DNA of 64,000 bases from Boothiomyces macroporosus (GCA_027604185.1 JADGKB010000046.1:1-64000); one strand, 5' to 3'. Shown: positions 34,079 through 45,571, counted from the first letter of the stretch. Numbers and translations are program-made. Notes: generated by a model not told the origin, from the sequence alone.

Positions 34079-35058
34079 TTTTCGAAAGATTGAAATTTTA
34101 AAAGTCAGAACTTTATAAAAAGTCGAACGGAAATATTGTGATGGATTAACGAATGAATTATTGCCAGATTGATTAAATTACAACATATATTCCTACTATG
34201 ACTAAAATTAGACCACACTTTTGTAAATCGAAAGATTGAAAAATTAAAATGCGAGCGACTGGGGTTTTCCTAGTAATGATCGTTTGCCGTATATTTGCGA
34301 TTGTGTTTAACAGCAATTTTTTGGGGAGAAATTACCACTATTTCTTGGTACTTATTGAAATCTTACAATTCATATTAGAGTTGAATAAAGGTTGTCTAAT
34401 ATCTAAAATGCGGGTTCTGTATTCTTAGTAGCTAGTTGGAAATCATTACTTTTGTTTAACTTGTAATTTGTGTGGAACATGTTGATTTTATTCATCCGAA
34501 AATTAATCTTTGTCTCATAGTAAACAGTCATCAAACGGTACCATTAAGGCCGTTAATTCTTCCGCCAATAACGTGTTCTTTATCAGTCATTTTACTTTGA
34601 TTATCCACCACAAATAACATAGTAAAAAAATATTATTATGGTGCAACCATATGTAAGATTATTCCACCAAGAATCACCTATGTCTATATCTGTTTGTCAA
34701 TATACAAGCATTAGTTAAGAGACTTTTTCCAATATTTCCAGTTCCAAAGCAAAATAAGGGATGTGGCGCATTTTAACAGAAATTTTTCCTTCATTTGGAA
34801 ATACTAACACTTATTGTTAAATTTCTTCAATATCATCTCTACTTGCTTAGCAGCTTGTTTACTGACTGGGCTATCATACTGGTGGACAGGTTTCTATATT
34901 TATAAGTTGTGGCATAGAAGAAACGGAATTACAAGAAATATGGCAATGGCATTCTCTTGGTCTAGGTAATACCTTCCAATAATCGCCTCGAAACAAGTAG
35001 TTTTTCAAGTTTTAAAACGGTTTGGTGAACGTCTGTTTATTTCAAATTAAATTTTTAA
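34079..35058. other. Gene-poor stretch with membrane-protein-like relics
   Basis: About 980 AT-rich bases. On the plus strand, 34249-34400 translates to a hydrophobic piece starting MRATGVFLVMIVCRIFAIVF. Around 34810-34930 another hydrophobic piece (TCLAACLLTGLSYWW then KLWHRRN) resembles a transmembrane helix with a basic inner end. Stops separate them and no splice pattern joins them. They may be decayed remains of a 7TM gene like the neighbour, or chance. Confidence 0.3.
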
Positions 35059-36384
35059 TCAGGTAGTTATTTTTAAAGTATCTTGAACAGAAACCGGCTT
35101 CTTTTTCTTTTTGGTCATTGCAATGATAGTTTTGGTAAACAGTTCATTGATTATTACCAGCAAACAAGAATTCAGGACATTTAGCATACAAACACAACCA
35201 AACCCCAGATCGTAAAGCCTATCTGAATTGAACACGTTAGTCAGTGATTGCAAAATCAATACAGTGAGGTAGATTAGAATATTTATGCTTTGAATGAGGA
35301 TGAATAGATGCAAAGTAGTTTTTTCTGATTTCTTTTGGTGTAGTAATCCTAGTAATAGAACAGGCGGAATGAATTCAGTGATGAATTGTAAAATAAACCA
35401 AGCTGCTTTGTATGGCTGTCCCAAAATCACCAGCTCTTGAGCAAAGTTTTGCTAAGAATCAATAAAATATAAAACTGCAGCCAAGTACTCGAATGAAAGC
35501 AATCCAAAGTGTAGTAAAACCATAAATCCCATTACAACTGTGCTTTTCCAATGGAATATTTCAAATATCAATTGGATACTGATGAGACAAGTCAATAATG
35601 ATGCAAATTGACTGTATATTCCTACGAAATACAATATATTTGTAGTCTGTAGGCTTGTAATCACTAATTCTGGAATAACAAAACAAACGGTATTTGTGAA
35701 CCAGAGAATTTGAGTAATCAAATAGAGCAAGAACCGTTTCTTTTGCTGCCTTCTGTATTTTAGAATGTAATACATTGCATTTCCAGTTGAAATGATACTG
35801 GTTAGGATTACCATAATCAGCACCAGATAGTCACTGGGCTGACTGAAATCCAACACAAACTGATCAAAAGGGCTATATGTGGTATACTGAATACTAATTT
35901 TTCCACTCAAATACTGTTTGGAAATTGAAATGTTGCCAAGGATAGAAGATTGATATGTGCCAGGTATTAGGAATGCTTCCATTATGGTATCACATTGATT
36001 GTTGTAAACAAACAAATTCCTTGAATCGCATTTGACTTGCTGTATACAATCGTTTGTTTTTGACAGGTACATTTCGTCGTAGCCCCATAAAGACTCTGCA
36101 TCCATTGGTTTCACTGAGCAATACTCTGCATTTGACACTGGTATTGACTCGTCAAAGCTAGTATAATAGTTTCTGGTAAACGACTGAAAGGTGAGATTTG
36201 CAAGCAAAGATATACAGCATCCATTGGGTACTTCAAAAGTTGAAAGACCACATTGGGGAATAGGATTATCATTCTGCTCAAAATCAAAAAGAGGTGTTGA
36301 TGTGTTTGTGAATATTATTATTGATGTCGGCGGTCCTTGGCAATAATAGTTTTCGATATATCCTGACTGTACAACAGTGCTCAT
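35059..36384 (-). CDS. Seven-transmembrane receptor-like protein
   Basis: 433 residues. The ~185-residue N-terminus is Cys-containing and rich in N-x-S/T sites (for example NTST, NLTF, NISIS), so probably extracellular. Seven hydrophobic helices follow: LVLIMVILTSIIST, YLITQILWFTNTVCFVIP, FASLLTCLISIQLIFEIF, VVMGFMVLLHFGLL, WFILQFITEFIPPVLLLGLL, LFILIQSINILIYLTVLIL and FGCVCMLNVLNSCLLVII, and then a basic tail (TKKKKKP). An in-frame TAG at 35452-35454 is removed by a 24-nt intron at 35452-35475 (5' end GTTTTA), which keeps the frame. Topology suggests a GPCR-like sensor; no known class recognised. There is no clear signal peptide. Confidence 0.65.
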
Positions 36385-36634
36385 TCAGAAGGATGACGCC
36401 AGTTTTTAAACGTGTTTTCTTGACGATTTGGTGGCATTGAGATTCTTAAGGTGGAGCATTCTATAGATACCCCGCTTGTACTTTAAATTAGTGAATATCA
36501 AGACAGAATTATAAAGTACCTCGCCCGCTGACATTGAATTGCAGACTAGCAACCTTAATTGCAGACTAACAACCTTAAAGCCTGATCGCTGTTCAAAAAT
36601 AGCCAACAGATGATTCCAGTTATGCAAGTGTTTA

Positions 36635-37118
36635 TTACAACAACTTTTCAATAGCAGGAATCAAATCCTTTGGCTCCGTTCTTGGGTTGAATCTCTCAAC
36701 AACTTTACCATCTCTGCCAATCAAAAACTTTTCAAAGTTCCAAGCGATATCGCCATTACCAGTTTGTTCCTTCAAGTACTTGTAAATTGGAGCTTGGTTG
36801 TCTCCGTTTACTTCAATCTTTTCCATGATTGGGAAGGATACTCCGTAATTCTTTTTGCAGAATGTTTCGATTTCTTCTGGGCTGCCGGGTTCTTGCTTTG
36901 CGAATTGGTTGCATGGGTACCCAACTACTACTAGGCCGCGATCTTTGTATGCCTTGTATAGAGATTCGAGTCCTTCTAGATGGTAGGTTAATCCACACTT
37001 TGAAGCAGTGTTGAAAATCAAGACAACCTGTGTAAACTCGAATTACTTTTCCTTCCAAGGTAGAGTTGTCGAACGGCTTTCCGTTCAATGCATTGTTTTG
37101 GAATTGGTAAATGGTCAT
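36635..37118 (-). CDS. Glutathione peroxidase-family (Cys) peroxidase, copy 1
   Basis: 154 residues; a 19-nt intron at 37029-37047 joins LEGKV to VLIFNTASKCGLT. Active-site Cys in NTASKCG (Cys, not selenocysteine), with GYPCNQFAKQEPGS (second Cys and the Gln) and WNFEKFLIGRDG (Trp/Asn), the full catalytic tetrad of the family. Fungal members reduce hydroperoxides with thioredoxin and act in redox signalling (Gpx3/Hyr1 type). 191 bp downstream of copy 2 on the same strand. Confidence 0.9.
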
Positions 37119-37309
37119 TTGCTCGGATTACTGAGGTGAAAAGTAAAGAAATGCGGAAAAACGGAAAAATTACCATCAGAATAATTGTTAATGCTACCGA
37201 AAACCTTGATGTTTATGGATTCGCAAAGTGATATCGCTATGGGTAATCGATTGCAGGGATCATATTATAAACGCTGTCACCAAAATCTAAATCAAAAAAT
37301 ATTTATTGC

Positions 37310-37798
37310 TTACAACAGCTTTTCAATGTAAGGGATAATGGATTTTGGTTCGGTGGTGGAAGCAAATCGTTCAACGACAACACCTTCACGGTTGACCAAG
37401 AACTTTTCAAAGTTCCACTTGACTCTCTTCAATCCAAGAATTCCAGGTTTAGTTCTCTTGAGATACTCGTAGATTGGAGCTTGATTATCTCCGTTAACTT
37501 CGATTTTTTCCATTATTTGGAAAGATACTCCGTAATTTCTTTTGCAGACTTGTTGAATTTCGTCGCCTTCAAGTGGTTCCTGACCAGCGAATTGATTGCA
37601 AGGGAAACCGAGTACTACCAAGCCTTTATCAGCATATTGCTTGTTTAGTTCTTCCAATCCAGCGAGTTGCGGAGTGAATCCACATTTAGATGCAGTATTT
37701 ACAATCAAGACGACTTTGCCTTCCAGTTTGCTCATGTCGTAGTCCTTTCCATTGAGTTGTTTAAGTGGGAATTGGTAGATGGTTTCAGCGACAGTCAT
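37310..37798 (-). CDS. Glutathione peroxidase-family (Cys) peroxidase, copy 2
   Basis: 162 residues, intronless. Peroxidatic Cys in NTASKCGFTPQL, GFPCNQFAGQEP with the second Cys, and WNFEKFLVNREG. It has a longer loop (YLKRTKPGILGLKRVK) than copy 1, where the loop is replaced by EQTGNGDIA. The intron of copy 1 is absent at the equivalent codon (LEGKVVLIVNTASKCG is continuous), so one copy gained or lost it after duplication. Cytosolic by lack of a targeting sequence. Confidence 0.92.
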   Translation of the reverse strand: MTVAETIYQFPLKQLNGKDYDMSKLEGKVVLIVNTASKCGFTPQLAGLEELNKQYADKGLVVLGFPCNQFAGQEPLEGDEIQQVCKRNYGVSFQIMEKIEVNGDNQAPIYEYLKRTKPGILGLKRVKWNFEKFLVNREGVVVERFASTTEPKSIIPYIEKLL

Positions 37799-38709
37799 TT
37801 TGCGAAAAAAATACTATGGCTGAATATATAGGTTTTTCCACATTTCTTCGGACGAAGCGGCTGACGCAAAAACAGAGTTTCAAGAATGGTTTCATTGATA
37901 TTGGAACAATTCAATTGAAAAAATTAGACCGCATAGTGTCTCAATTGCTCTCTACGCTTTTGTAGATATTTTTCAAAAGTTTCAAGTCGCTTGTAAAACC
38001 ACTTGCGGAAATACTTTTGAGCGACCCCAACAGCTACGATCCATCAGAAAGGTATTGAGTTTGTACAAGTTAATATTACCCCGCAATCGTCTGTGGGGTT
38101 CATTGCACTGGAAAAAAAGTTTTGCCTAAACGTAAATTAATACTGTCCTTGCCAAGTTTGGATAAATGAATTGAATGACCACTTACCATCCCAGTTTATG
38201 GTGTAGCTAAGGATAATGTACCGGTTGAATGTACCCGCTTTTTGAGCTGATTCGGAACGAGACTTTTTCTTGGGCAATTTGAGAGGCTCGCTTTGGAGTA
38301 ACTAGTTGAATACATACAAGAGCAAAAGTTACTCTCTTCAATTGAGATTGTATTGGCTTTTGACTTTTTTCGCACAGATCAGAGCATCAACGACCACGCA
38401 CACCTTCGGAACGTGTGACCATGACCAGAGGGGAAACATTGACTATTCAAGGTGCCCAAAAGGCTATGTTGGCATAGAAAATCTGCAAGAAAACAGAATT
38501 CATTATCCCCAGTCAATAACCAAGTAAGCATGGACGGTCCGTGGAATAAACGTTCAAGGTCCATGGTTGACTCCAGATCAAAATGGTTTTTTCCCTTGGT
38601 TAACAAGCGGTTGGCGGCACTTTTTCATTCATATGTGCACGTTTCCGCCATGCGCACGGCTGGAATTCGTATAAATAGGAAGGCGATGCTTATTGTAGAC
38701 TATTACAAT
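37799..38709. other. Divergent intergenic region, no gene seen
   Basis: About 900 bases between GPx copy 2 and NPC2-like gene 1. Several open frames of 60-75 codons overlap on both strands, none with recognisable content. A TATA box sits at the right end (38670). Confidence 0.45.
38670..38677 (+). promoter_or_regulatory. TATA box of NPC2-like gene 1
   Basis: TATAAATA 33 bases before the transcript region leading to the ATG at 38710. Confidence 0.55.
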
Positions 38710-39183
38710 ATGAAATTCACTGCTCTTTTCGCTGCTGCTGCCTCTGTCTCTGCTTCCACCAACATCATGATGAAGAACATTTTCCAAGATCCTGTTGCTC
38801 CATTATCAAGCTGTGGAGGTTCATCTGACACTTTGACTGTGCAACAAGTTACTTTGGCTCCATATCCAATCCCAGCCGGACAACCTATCGTTATTGCAGC
38901 TACTGGATCTTTATCGTCAACCATCACTCAAGGAACCGTTGTTAACGTTGCAGTCAAATTAGGATTCATCCCATTGATCAACAAAAAGTTGGATTTCTGT
39001 GCTGAAGCTGCCAAAGTCAACATCTCTTGCCCAATTGCACCAGGCCCTCAACAAATCCAATTGACTGAAGTAATTCCATCTTCTGCCCCAGCCGGCACTT
39101 TTGACTTGCACATTACTGTCGATGACCCAAGCAACAACGAAATTGTTTGCTTGAGCGGAAAAGTTCAAATTGTTAAACCATAA
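38710..39183 (+). CDS. NPC2/ML-domain lipid-transfer protein 1
   Basis: 157 residues, intronless. Signal peptide MKFTALFAAAASVSAS. The ML (MD-2-related lipid recognition) fold follows, with conserved cysteines at PLSSCGG, LDFCAEA, ISCPIAPG and EIVCLSG, and the phrases YPIPAGQPIVIAATG and APAGTFDLHITVDDPSN. This is typical of fungal phosphatidylglycerol/phosphatidylinositol transfer protein and Npc2. It should bind sterol or phospholipid in the vacuole lumen or outside the cell. I reject the longer frame from 38452: the TATA box and signal peptide fix the start. Confidence 0.9.
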   Translation: MKFTALFAAAASVSASTNIMMKNIFQDPVAPLSSCGGSSDTLTVQQVTLAPYPIPAGQPIVIAATGSLSSTITQGTVVNVAVKLGFIPLINKKLDFCAEAAKVNISCPIAPGPQQIQLTEVIPSSAPAGTFDLHITVDDPSNNEIVCLSGKVQIVKP

Positions 39184-39683
39184 AGAATAAAGAATTCATT
39201 AGAACCTTTTGCCTTGTTGAATGGTACCCAGACCCCCTTGATGTGGAGCACAGATGGTCTTTTTCCACCATGACGAAAATGGAAAGAAAATCAAAGCGAA
39301 TGGGAATCTTTTCTAATAATACTTGGATAGAAGCGGGTATGCTAGCGGATTGTAAACAGCCTTTCAATCGAGAGGACAATTTTCACTGTGAATGTTGGTG
39401 ATTTTCAGTTGACGGATTTGGAAAAGACCGTGCTGTCGCGGCTCAAGTAACCATGCCGCCAAGAAAACGAATTCAACTCTATATCATACAACCATCCCGC
39501 CAAGTTTACTGCTAAGGGCAAACTAGACTGTAACTTTTATACCCGCTTTTCAAAGAATTCAAAGCATGAATCCGTCGTTGATTATGCATAACAAATAAAG
39601 TCAATGCCGCGCTGCTGATCATACATTACCTAATCGAGCCGTGCGATCAGTATAAATAGAGCAGCGTTATCCAAGCAATATCA
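39184..39683. other. Spacer between NPC2-like genes
   Basis: About 500 bases with a TATA box near the right end and no coding exon recognised. Confidence 0.45.
39651..39658 (+). promoter_or_regulatory. TATA box of NPC2-like gene 2
   Basis: TATAAATA 26-33 bases before the ATG at 39684, the same arrangement as in the neighbouring paralogue. Confidence 0.55.
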
Positions 39684-40177
39684 ATGAAATTCTTTGCTAT
39701 TGCCACTGCTGTAACTGCTGCTACTACCCCAATCGTCTACGGTAGCTTTCGAGATGCATCTGCCAATGCTGTCAGTCCGTTAACCTCTTGTGGTTCGTCA
39801 TCCGATGTATTCACTCCAAAAGACATTGTATTGACTCCATATCCAGTACATTTCTATTAACCCAGATTAAAATTGGACAGCCATTGCAAGTAACCGCCAC
39901 TGGTACATTGTCAGCGCCAATAAACAACGGATCGACTATCACTGTATCCGTCAAAGAGTTTGGAATTACGTTGTTTAGCAAGACTGAAGACTTTTGCTCG
40001 CAAGCTAGCCAAGCAAACAAGACGTGCCCTATTGCTCCAGGTCCACAAGCAATTCAAGCGTCCCAACCAGTGCCAACCAATGTTCCTGCTGGCACCTATA
40101 ACGTTGAAATCAAACTCAATGATCCTAGCAATGCAGAAATTGCTTGTTTAAGCGGCAGCTTGCAATTCTCCAAATAA
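39684..40177 (+). CDS. NPC2/ML-domain lipid-transfer protein 2
   Basis: 157 residues, same length as copy 1. Signal peptide MKFFAIATAVTAATTPIVYG, then LTSCGSSSD, LTPYPIKIGQPLQVTATG, EDFCSQA, KTCPIAPGPQ, VPAGTYNVEIKLNDPSN and EIACLSG. A 20-nt intron at 39846-39865 splits YP|IKIGQP; copy 1 has no intron there. All ML cysteines are kept, so the fold should be intact. Tandem duplication with copy 1. The two may differ in ligand, since the residues lining the pocket (for example VAVKLGFIP against VSVKEFGIT) have changed. Confidence 0.9.
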
Positions 40178-40347
40178 ACGCTCATTAAACTATAATTTTG
40201 ATTGTTGTACTCTTTATTGTACACCAAAGGTAATCTAGGGTATGGAGAATGATTCTAGTAGTGGCTCATATATTTGCAATTTCAACGAGAATGACAACTT
40301 TTAACTGGTGTAATATCATATGGGTTGCAGAGTAACTGTCGTGTCAT

Positions 40348-41106
40348 TCAAAGCAAGTTCTCTCTCAACCATTGCATAGTTTCCGGTTTAACTCTATGTG
40401 GTTGAATAGAGGAGATATCGCACGGACAATTATTTTCTTTTAACCATTGCAAGTTCTCCAAGTTTCCATTTTCTGCTGCTTCTATAAAAGTTCGATCATT
40501 CCATGGGCAATTATTCACTTTAAGCCATTTCATACATTTCAATTTCCCATACCTTGCAGCATGTGCAAATATATCTTGGTCAAATGGACATCCATTATCT
40601 CTCAACCATTTCATGTTTTCCAAGTTTCCATTTTCTACTGCACAGCCGAATGTCCATTTATCCCATGGACATCCATTTTCTTTCAACCATTTCATGTTTT
40701 CCAAGTTTCCAGTTGTTGCCGCTTGCCTAAAGATTTCCTCATCCCAAGGACACTTATTATCTCTCAACCATTTCATGTTTTCCAAGTTTCCATTTTCTGC
40801 TGCTCTAATAAATGTCCATCTGTCCCAAGGAGATTTGTTTTTTCTCAACCATTTCATGTTTTCTAAATTTCCATTGATTGCTGCAGCTTGAAAATCCACT
40901 TCATCCCACCGAAAGTTGTTTCTTTTCAGCCATTTCAAATTCTCTAGGTTTCCCTTCTTGGCTGCTCCATAAAATGAGAAAGACTCTGTTATCTTCTTTA
41001 CATAATCACTTTGTAATTCTCTAGTGTATTTTAAAGTTTCCTTATCGCAAAATAGCCAAATTTTATCCCAGATTTCTGTTGGCAATCTGTGTTTCTCTGA
41101 ATTCAT
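40348..41106 (-). CDS. Ankyrin-like repeat protein with F-box-like start
   Basis: 252 residues starting MNSEKHRLPTEIW. The first ~35 residues look like a degenerate F-box (LPTEIWDKIWLFCDKETL). About seven repeats of ~28 residues follow, with the core NGNLENMKWLRxNxCPWD and (T/I)FxxAA. This divergent ankyrin form is common in large-DNA-virus, amoebal and oomycete proteins and is occasional in fungi. The repeats are unusually alike at DNA level, so recent expansion by recombination is likely. F-box plus repeats suggests substrate selection for ubiquitination (inference). Confidence 0.7.
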   Translation of the reverse strand: MNSEKHRLPTEIWDKIWLFCDKETLKYTRELQSDYVKKITESFSFYGAAKKGNLENLKWLKRNNFRWDEVDFQAAAINGNLENMKWLRKNKSPWDRWTFIRAAENGNLENMKWLRDNKCPWDEEIFRQAATTGNLENMKWLKENGCPWDKWTFGCAVENGNLENMKWLRDNGCPFDQDIFAHAARYGKLKCMKWLKVNNCPWNDRTFIEAAENGNLENLQWLKENNCPCDISSIQPHRVKPETMQWLRENLL

Positions 41107-41632
41107 TGTCACGATGTAGTGAAAAATAACAATTCGTGTTTTATGATTTCATTTATTGTCTGCAAATTACCAAATGACCTTGCAATTTGTGCTACGGCTA
41201 GAATGCATGATAAGATTCCTAATGATGATAGGCGCGTCAAGCATCGTCTAAATAGTGCCTTGCAAAGGCACCTATTGCAGCGTAAAGGTGCAAATAGTGT
41301 CTATTCCACAGTTGTATGTCAAAAAAGACTGCGGAACCAAATGCAAGGCTATTTGTGGCAATAGAATGCGGTTAGCAACACGTTTATATGCGGTACTTTA
41401 AGAAGCACGCAACTCTATTAATTTGACAGGTATTGACATTATACTTTGTATTTTTTTACGCTTCAAAATGCGGTAAAGTCCCACAGATCACCCTCCTTGC
41501 TTAGCCTACTACTCAAAAAGCCAAATAGGTGTCAAGATTTCGATATTCAATGAAAAAGTGAAAAATTTTCTTGTCTTATCACAGTGTGTCATTTTGGTTC
41601 AGCCACAGGAAAATTTTCACTCTGATCTCAAA
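41107..41632. other. Divergent promoter region
   Basis: About 520 bases between the repeat protein and the Snf2 ATPase genes. No exon recognised. Confidence 0.45.
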
Positions 41633-44600
41633 ATGCAATCACCAATGGGTTTCCGTCCAGCGGGAATTCCCCAGCATATTATGAATCCAACACAGCTAAC
41701 ACCAGAACAAGTCAATGGATTTATTCAAGTAAAATTAGAGTATTAATTTAGTCAGCGAAAAAGAAAAAGGATATGGGAGCTACTGAAGAGAGCGATCCTG
41801 AATATGCACGTCTGATGCAAGTATTGAGATCTTGGACGCAGGTTCAAGGTCATCAAGCTACCGGAGACACAAAATTAACACCACAGCAATTAGCCACACT
41901 CAAATTTCAAATTCAAAGTTACAAGCACTTGTCAAACAACGAACCACTTCCACCTTCATTGCAGCAGTTATTATATGAAAACAATACCGAGGAAACTACT
42001 CAAAATGTTGCCCAAAAGGTTGTTGAAACTACTGTAAAGCTAAGTCAGCAAAATGCTTATGCTGCAGTGAATAAGCCAGTGGCTGCTAGTGAACATGCTC
42101 AAAGACTCTTGGTACCGTCATTGCTTCCACCCGCAGTAGATCCTGTCGCTCTAATGAAAGAAAAGGAACGTTTCATTCGAGCTCGTGTTGATTACCGTAT
42201 TGAAGAACTTACAAACTTGCCAAGCAACGTAACAAACAATGAAGACGCAAAACTCAAAGCTTTAATTGAACTCAAATCTTTGCAGTTATTGGACAAGCAG
42301 AGAAGTCTACGGGCAGAGCTCCTCACTTCACTTTCAAAATCTACTACTTTAACCACAGCTATTGATAGAAGCTCATTTAGAAGAATGAAGAAACAATCTC
42401 TTCGTGAAGCAAGACAAACAGAAAAGCAAGAACGGGCTTTGCGAGGTGAAAAAGAAAAGCGTGAACGCCAAAAGCATTTGGATTACATCAATTCCATTTT
42501 GGCGCATGGAAGAGACTTTCTTACTGCACACCGTCATCAAGCTGGAAGAATGGTCAAACTTGGTGCTGCTGTAATGCGGTTCCACAGTGCTGCCCTCAAG
42601 GAAGAAGAACGTAGGTTGCAAAAGCACTCTCAAGAACGTTTGAATGCTTTGAAAGCGAATGATGAAGAAGCATATATGCGTTTGCTGGATAAAACTAAAG
42701 ACACTCGTATCACTACTATCTTGGAGCAAACCAACCAGTTCTTGACCACACTTACTAATGCCGTAGAAAAACAAAAGTCATCTGTACAAGAGGTTGACGT
42801 TTCTGTCTTGCCTCCTGGTGCAGGTATTAGTTTACGTGAAGATGAAGAAGAGGAAGGTGTAAGGGATTATTACGCAACTGCTCACAGGATTCAAGAAGAA
42901 ATCCACGAACAATCTTCTTTGTTGGTTGGTGGTACATTGAAAGACTATCAAATCAAAGGTCTACAATGGATGGTTTCTCTGTATAATAACAGATTAAACG
43001 GAATTCTTGCAGGTACCTAAATATAACTGTAGATGAAATGGGTCTTGGAAAGACAATTCAAACTCTTGCTTTAATTACCTATTTGATTGAAAAAAAGAAG
43101 CAGCCTGGTCCTTTCTTGGTTATTGTCCCGCTTTCTACTATGACCAACTGGGTTTTAGAATTTGAAAAATGGGCTCCTTCAGTTGTCAAGATTGTTTACA
43201 AAGGATCACCTAACGAGCGCAAGAATCTCAGCAACTTGGTCAGAGTTGGAAACTTTAATGTTTTGTTGACTACGTATGAATATATCATCAACCCTAAAGA
43301 TCGTCCAATTTTATCAAAAATCAAGTGGGTTCACATGATCATTGATGAAGGTCACCGAATGAAGAATGCTAATTCCAAGCTAGCATTAACCTTGATGCAA
43401 TTCTATTCGTCCAGATATCGTCTAATTCTCACTGGTACCCCGTTACAAGTATTTAATGTTTAACCTAGAACAATTTACCTGAATTGTGGGCTCTTCTCAA
43501 TTTCATTTTACCAAAAATCTTCAACTCTGTAAAATCGTTTGATGAATGGTTCAACTCTCCTTTCAATGCCAGTAGTATTCAAGAACGTATTGAGCTTAAT
43601 GAAGAAGAACAGCTTTTGATTATCAGACGTTTGCACAAGGTTTTACGACCTTTCTTGCTTCGTAGACTAAAGAAGGATGTGGAAGCTGATTTGCCTGATA
43701 AAGTGGAAATTGTCATCAAATGTCCAATGTCTGCTCTCCAACATCGTCTCACCGAGCAAATCAAGAACAGAAAGTTTGGAAACGAAGGTTTCACAAAGTA
43801 AATAATGAATTAACAAAGAAAAAAAGCATTAAACAACCTTGTCATGCAATTCAGAAAGATCTGCAACCATCCGTATGTGTTTGATGAAGTGGAAGATATC
43901 ATGAACCCAGGCCACATTACAGACAGAAACCTGTTTAGAGTATCTGGTAAATTCGAACTGTTGGATCGTATTTTACCAAAGTTCCAAGCCAAAGACCATA
44001 GAGTGTTAATGTTCTTCCAAATGACCCAAATTATGGATATTATGGAGGATTACTTGCGCTGGAAAAACTTTTCATTCTTGCGTTTGGATGGACACACTAA
44101 AGCAGATGATAGAACTGAAATGCTTACAAAGTTCAACAAATCTGAAAACCCGCCATTCATTTTCTTGCTTAGTACTAGAGCTGGTGGCTTAGGACTCAAT
44201 CTGCAAACTGCTGATACTGTGATTATTTATGACTCTGACTGGAACCCTCACCAAGATTTGCAGGCACAAGATCGTGCGCACAGAATTGGACAAAAGAAAG
44301 AAGTCCGTATTTTGCGTCTTGTTACTTCAAAATCTGTTGAAGAGACCATCCTTGCCCGTGCACAGTACAAGCTAGACATTGATGGCAAAGTTATCCAGGC
44401 TGGTAAATTCGACAACAAAACCAGTGATCGCGAAAGAGAAGAATTGCTGCGATCCCTATTTGGAAATGAAGATGAAGATCCAGATGAAAAGAATGACGAA
44501 AAGGAAGGTGAAATTGAAGACGCAGATTTGAACGAAATTATTGCCAGAAATGAAGAAGAATTGGAACTCTATAACAAGATGGATGCTGAAAGAAGAGCTG

Positions 44601-45571
44601 CTGAACAAGCTAGTTGGGAATTCCACGGTGGTGTTGGGCCAGTTCCACCAAGATTGATGCAGGATAGTGAATTACCTGAAATCTTCCTCAAAGATCCTAA
44701 TGACGACAAGCCGGTGGAAATTTTACATACTGGTCGCGGTGCTCGCCAAAGAAAAGATGTTGCTTATGATGATGGTTTGAATGAAGACCAATGGTTAAAT
44801 GCGGTGGATGATGGTGATTTGAATGGATTTATTGCCAGAAAGAAAGCAAGACAAGCTGAAATTAGGGCTCGTAAAGAAAGACAGGCTGCTGATAGAAAAG
44901 CTCGTAGGGATGCAGGAGAAATTGTCGACTCTGATGAAGATGAATATGAAGATCCTCTAGAGCTACCAGATCCAGATCCAGATGTTGAAATCCCTAAAAA
45001 GAGAGCAGTACGTCAAAAAGCAGAAGATGGGCAACAGAAAAAGAAGCGCGGACGAGCAAAGAAACACTTTGCCGGTGTTGATCCTGAAATGCAAGAAGTA
45101 CTTGACCCAGACACTCGTGAAAACTATACTAGAATATTCAAAGCCTGTTATAAAGCAGTGGAAGAGTTGGAAGTAGAGGTTGAAGGGTAAATTTGCAATA
45201 ACAATAGGTATACAAGGAAAAGATCTGAATTGTTTTTACAGCTTCCAGATCGTCAAGATTATGCAGATTATTACAAATTCATCCAAAATCCAATTGCTCT
45301 TGATATGATTGCTCACAGAATCAACTCTCCATACTATACCACTGTAAATCAGTTTGTAAATGATATGAACCTAATGTTCAACAACGCTTTGCAGTATAAC
45401 CTAGAAGGTTCTGATGTGTATCATGATGCTATCGCAATGAGGGAAGCATTCCAGGAAACTTTGAATCGAGAGTTTCAAAGTGTAAATCAAAAAAGACCAA
45501 GAGTGATTGAAGATGACGATGAATTTGACGGCGGAAAGCGGATTCGACCAATTCCAAATGAAGAATATTAA
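41633..45571 (+). CDS. STH1: SWI/SNF-RSC chromatin-remodelling ATPase (Sth1/Snf2)
   Basis: 1277 residues; introns 41729-41751, 43013-43032, 43449-43468, 43798-43818 and 45187-45207 (20-23 nt). Domains in order: QLQ ([17 protein letters not shown]...PLPP), HSA helix (about 220-320), Snf2 ATPase with [35 protein letters not shown] and [11 protein letters not shown], then SnAC, an acidic/basic linker with an AT-hook-like KKRGRAKK, and a C-terminal bromodomain ([24 protein letters not shown]). It slides and ejects nucleosomes as the motor of RSC or SWI/SNF. Length is nearer Sth1 (~1350) than Snf2 (~1700); symbol chosen on that basis, and one gene may serve both roles. Confidence 0.9.

Noticed and set aside
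35431..35475. Stop-codon read-through in the 7TM gene
   Set aside because: The segment is bounded by GT and TAG, is 24 nt and phase 0, so splicing explains it more simply.
38452..38709. N-terminal extension of NPC2-like gene 1 in the same frame
   Set aside because: It contains a TATA box just before the inner ATG, and the inner start gives a textbook signal peptide and the same length as the paralogue.
40447..40891. Plus-strand repetitive frames (FHVFQVSIF-type) opposite the ankyrin-like gene
   Set aside because: They are the complement of the coding repeats; the minus-strand product has a recognisable repeat and F-box-like start.
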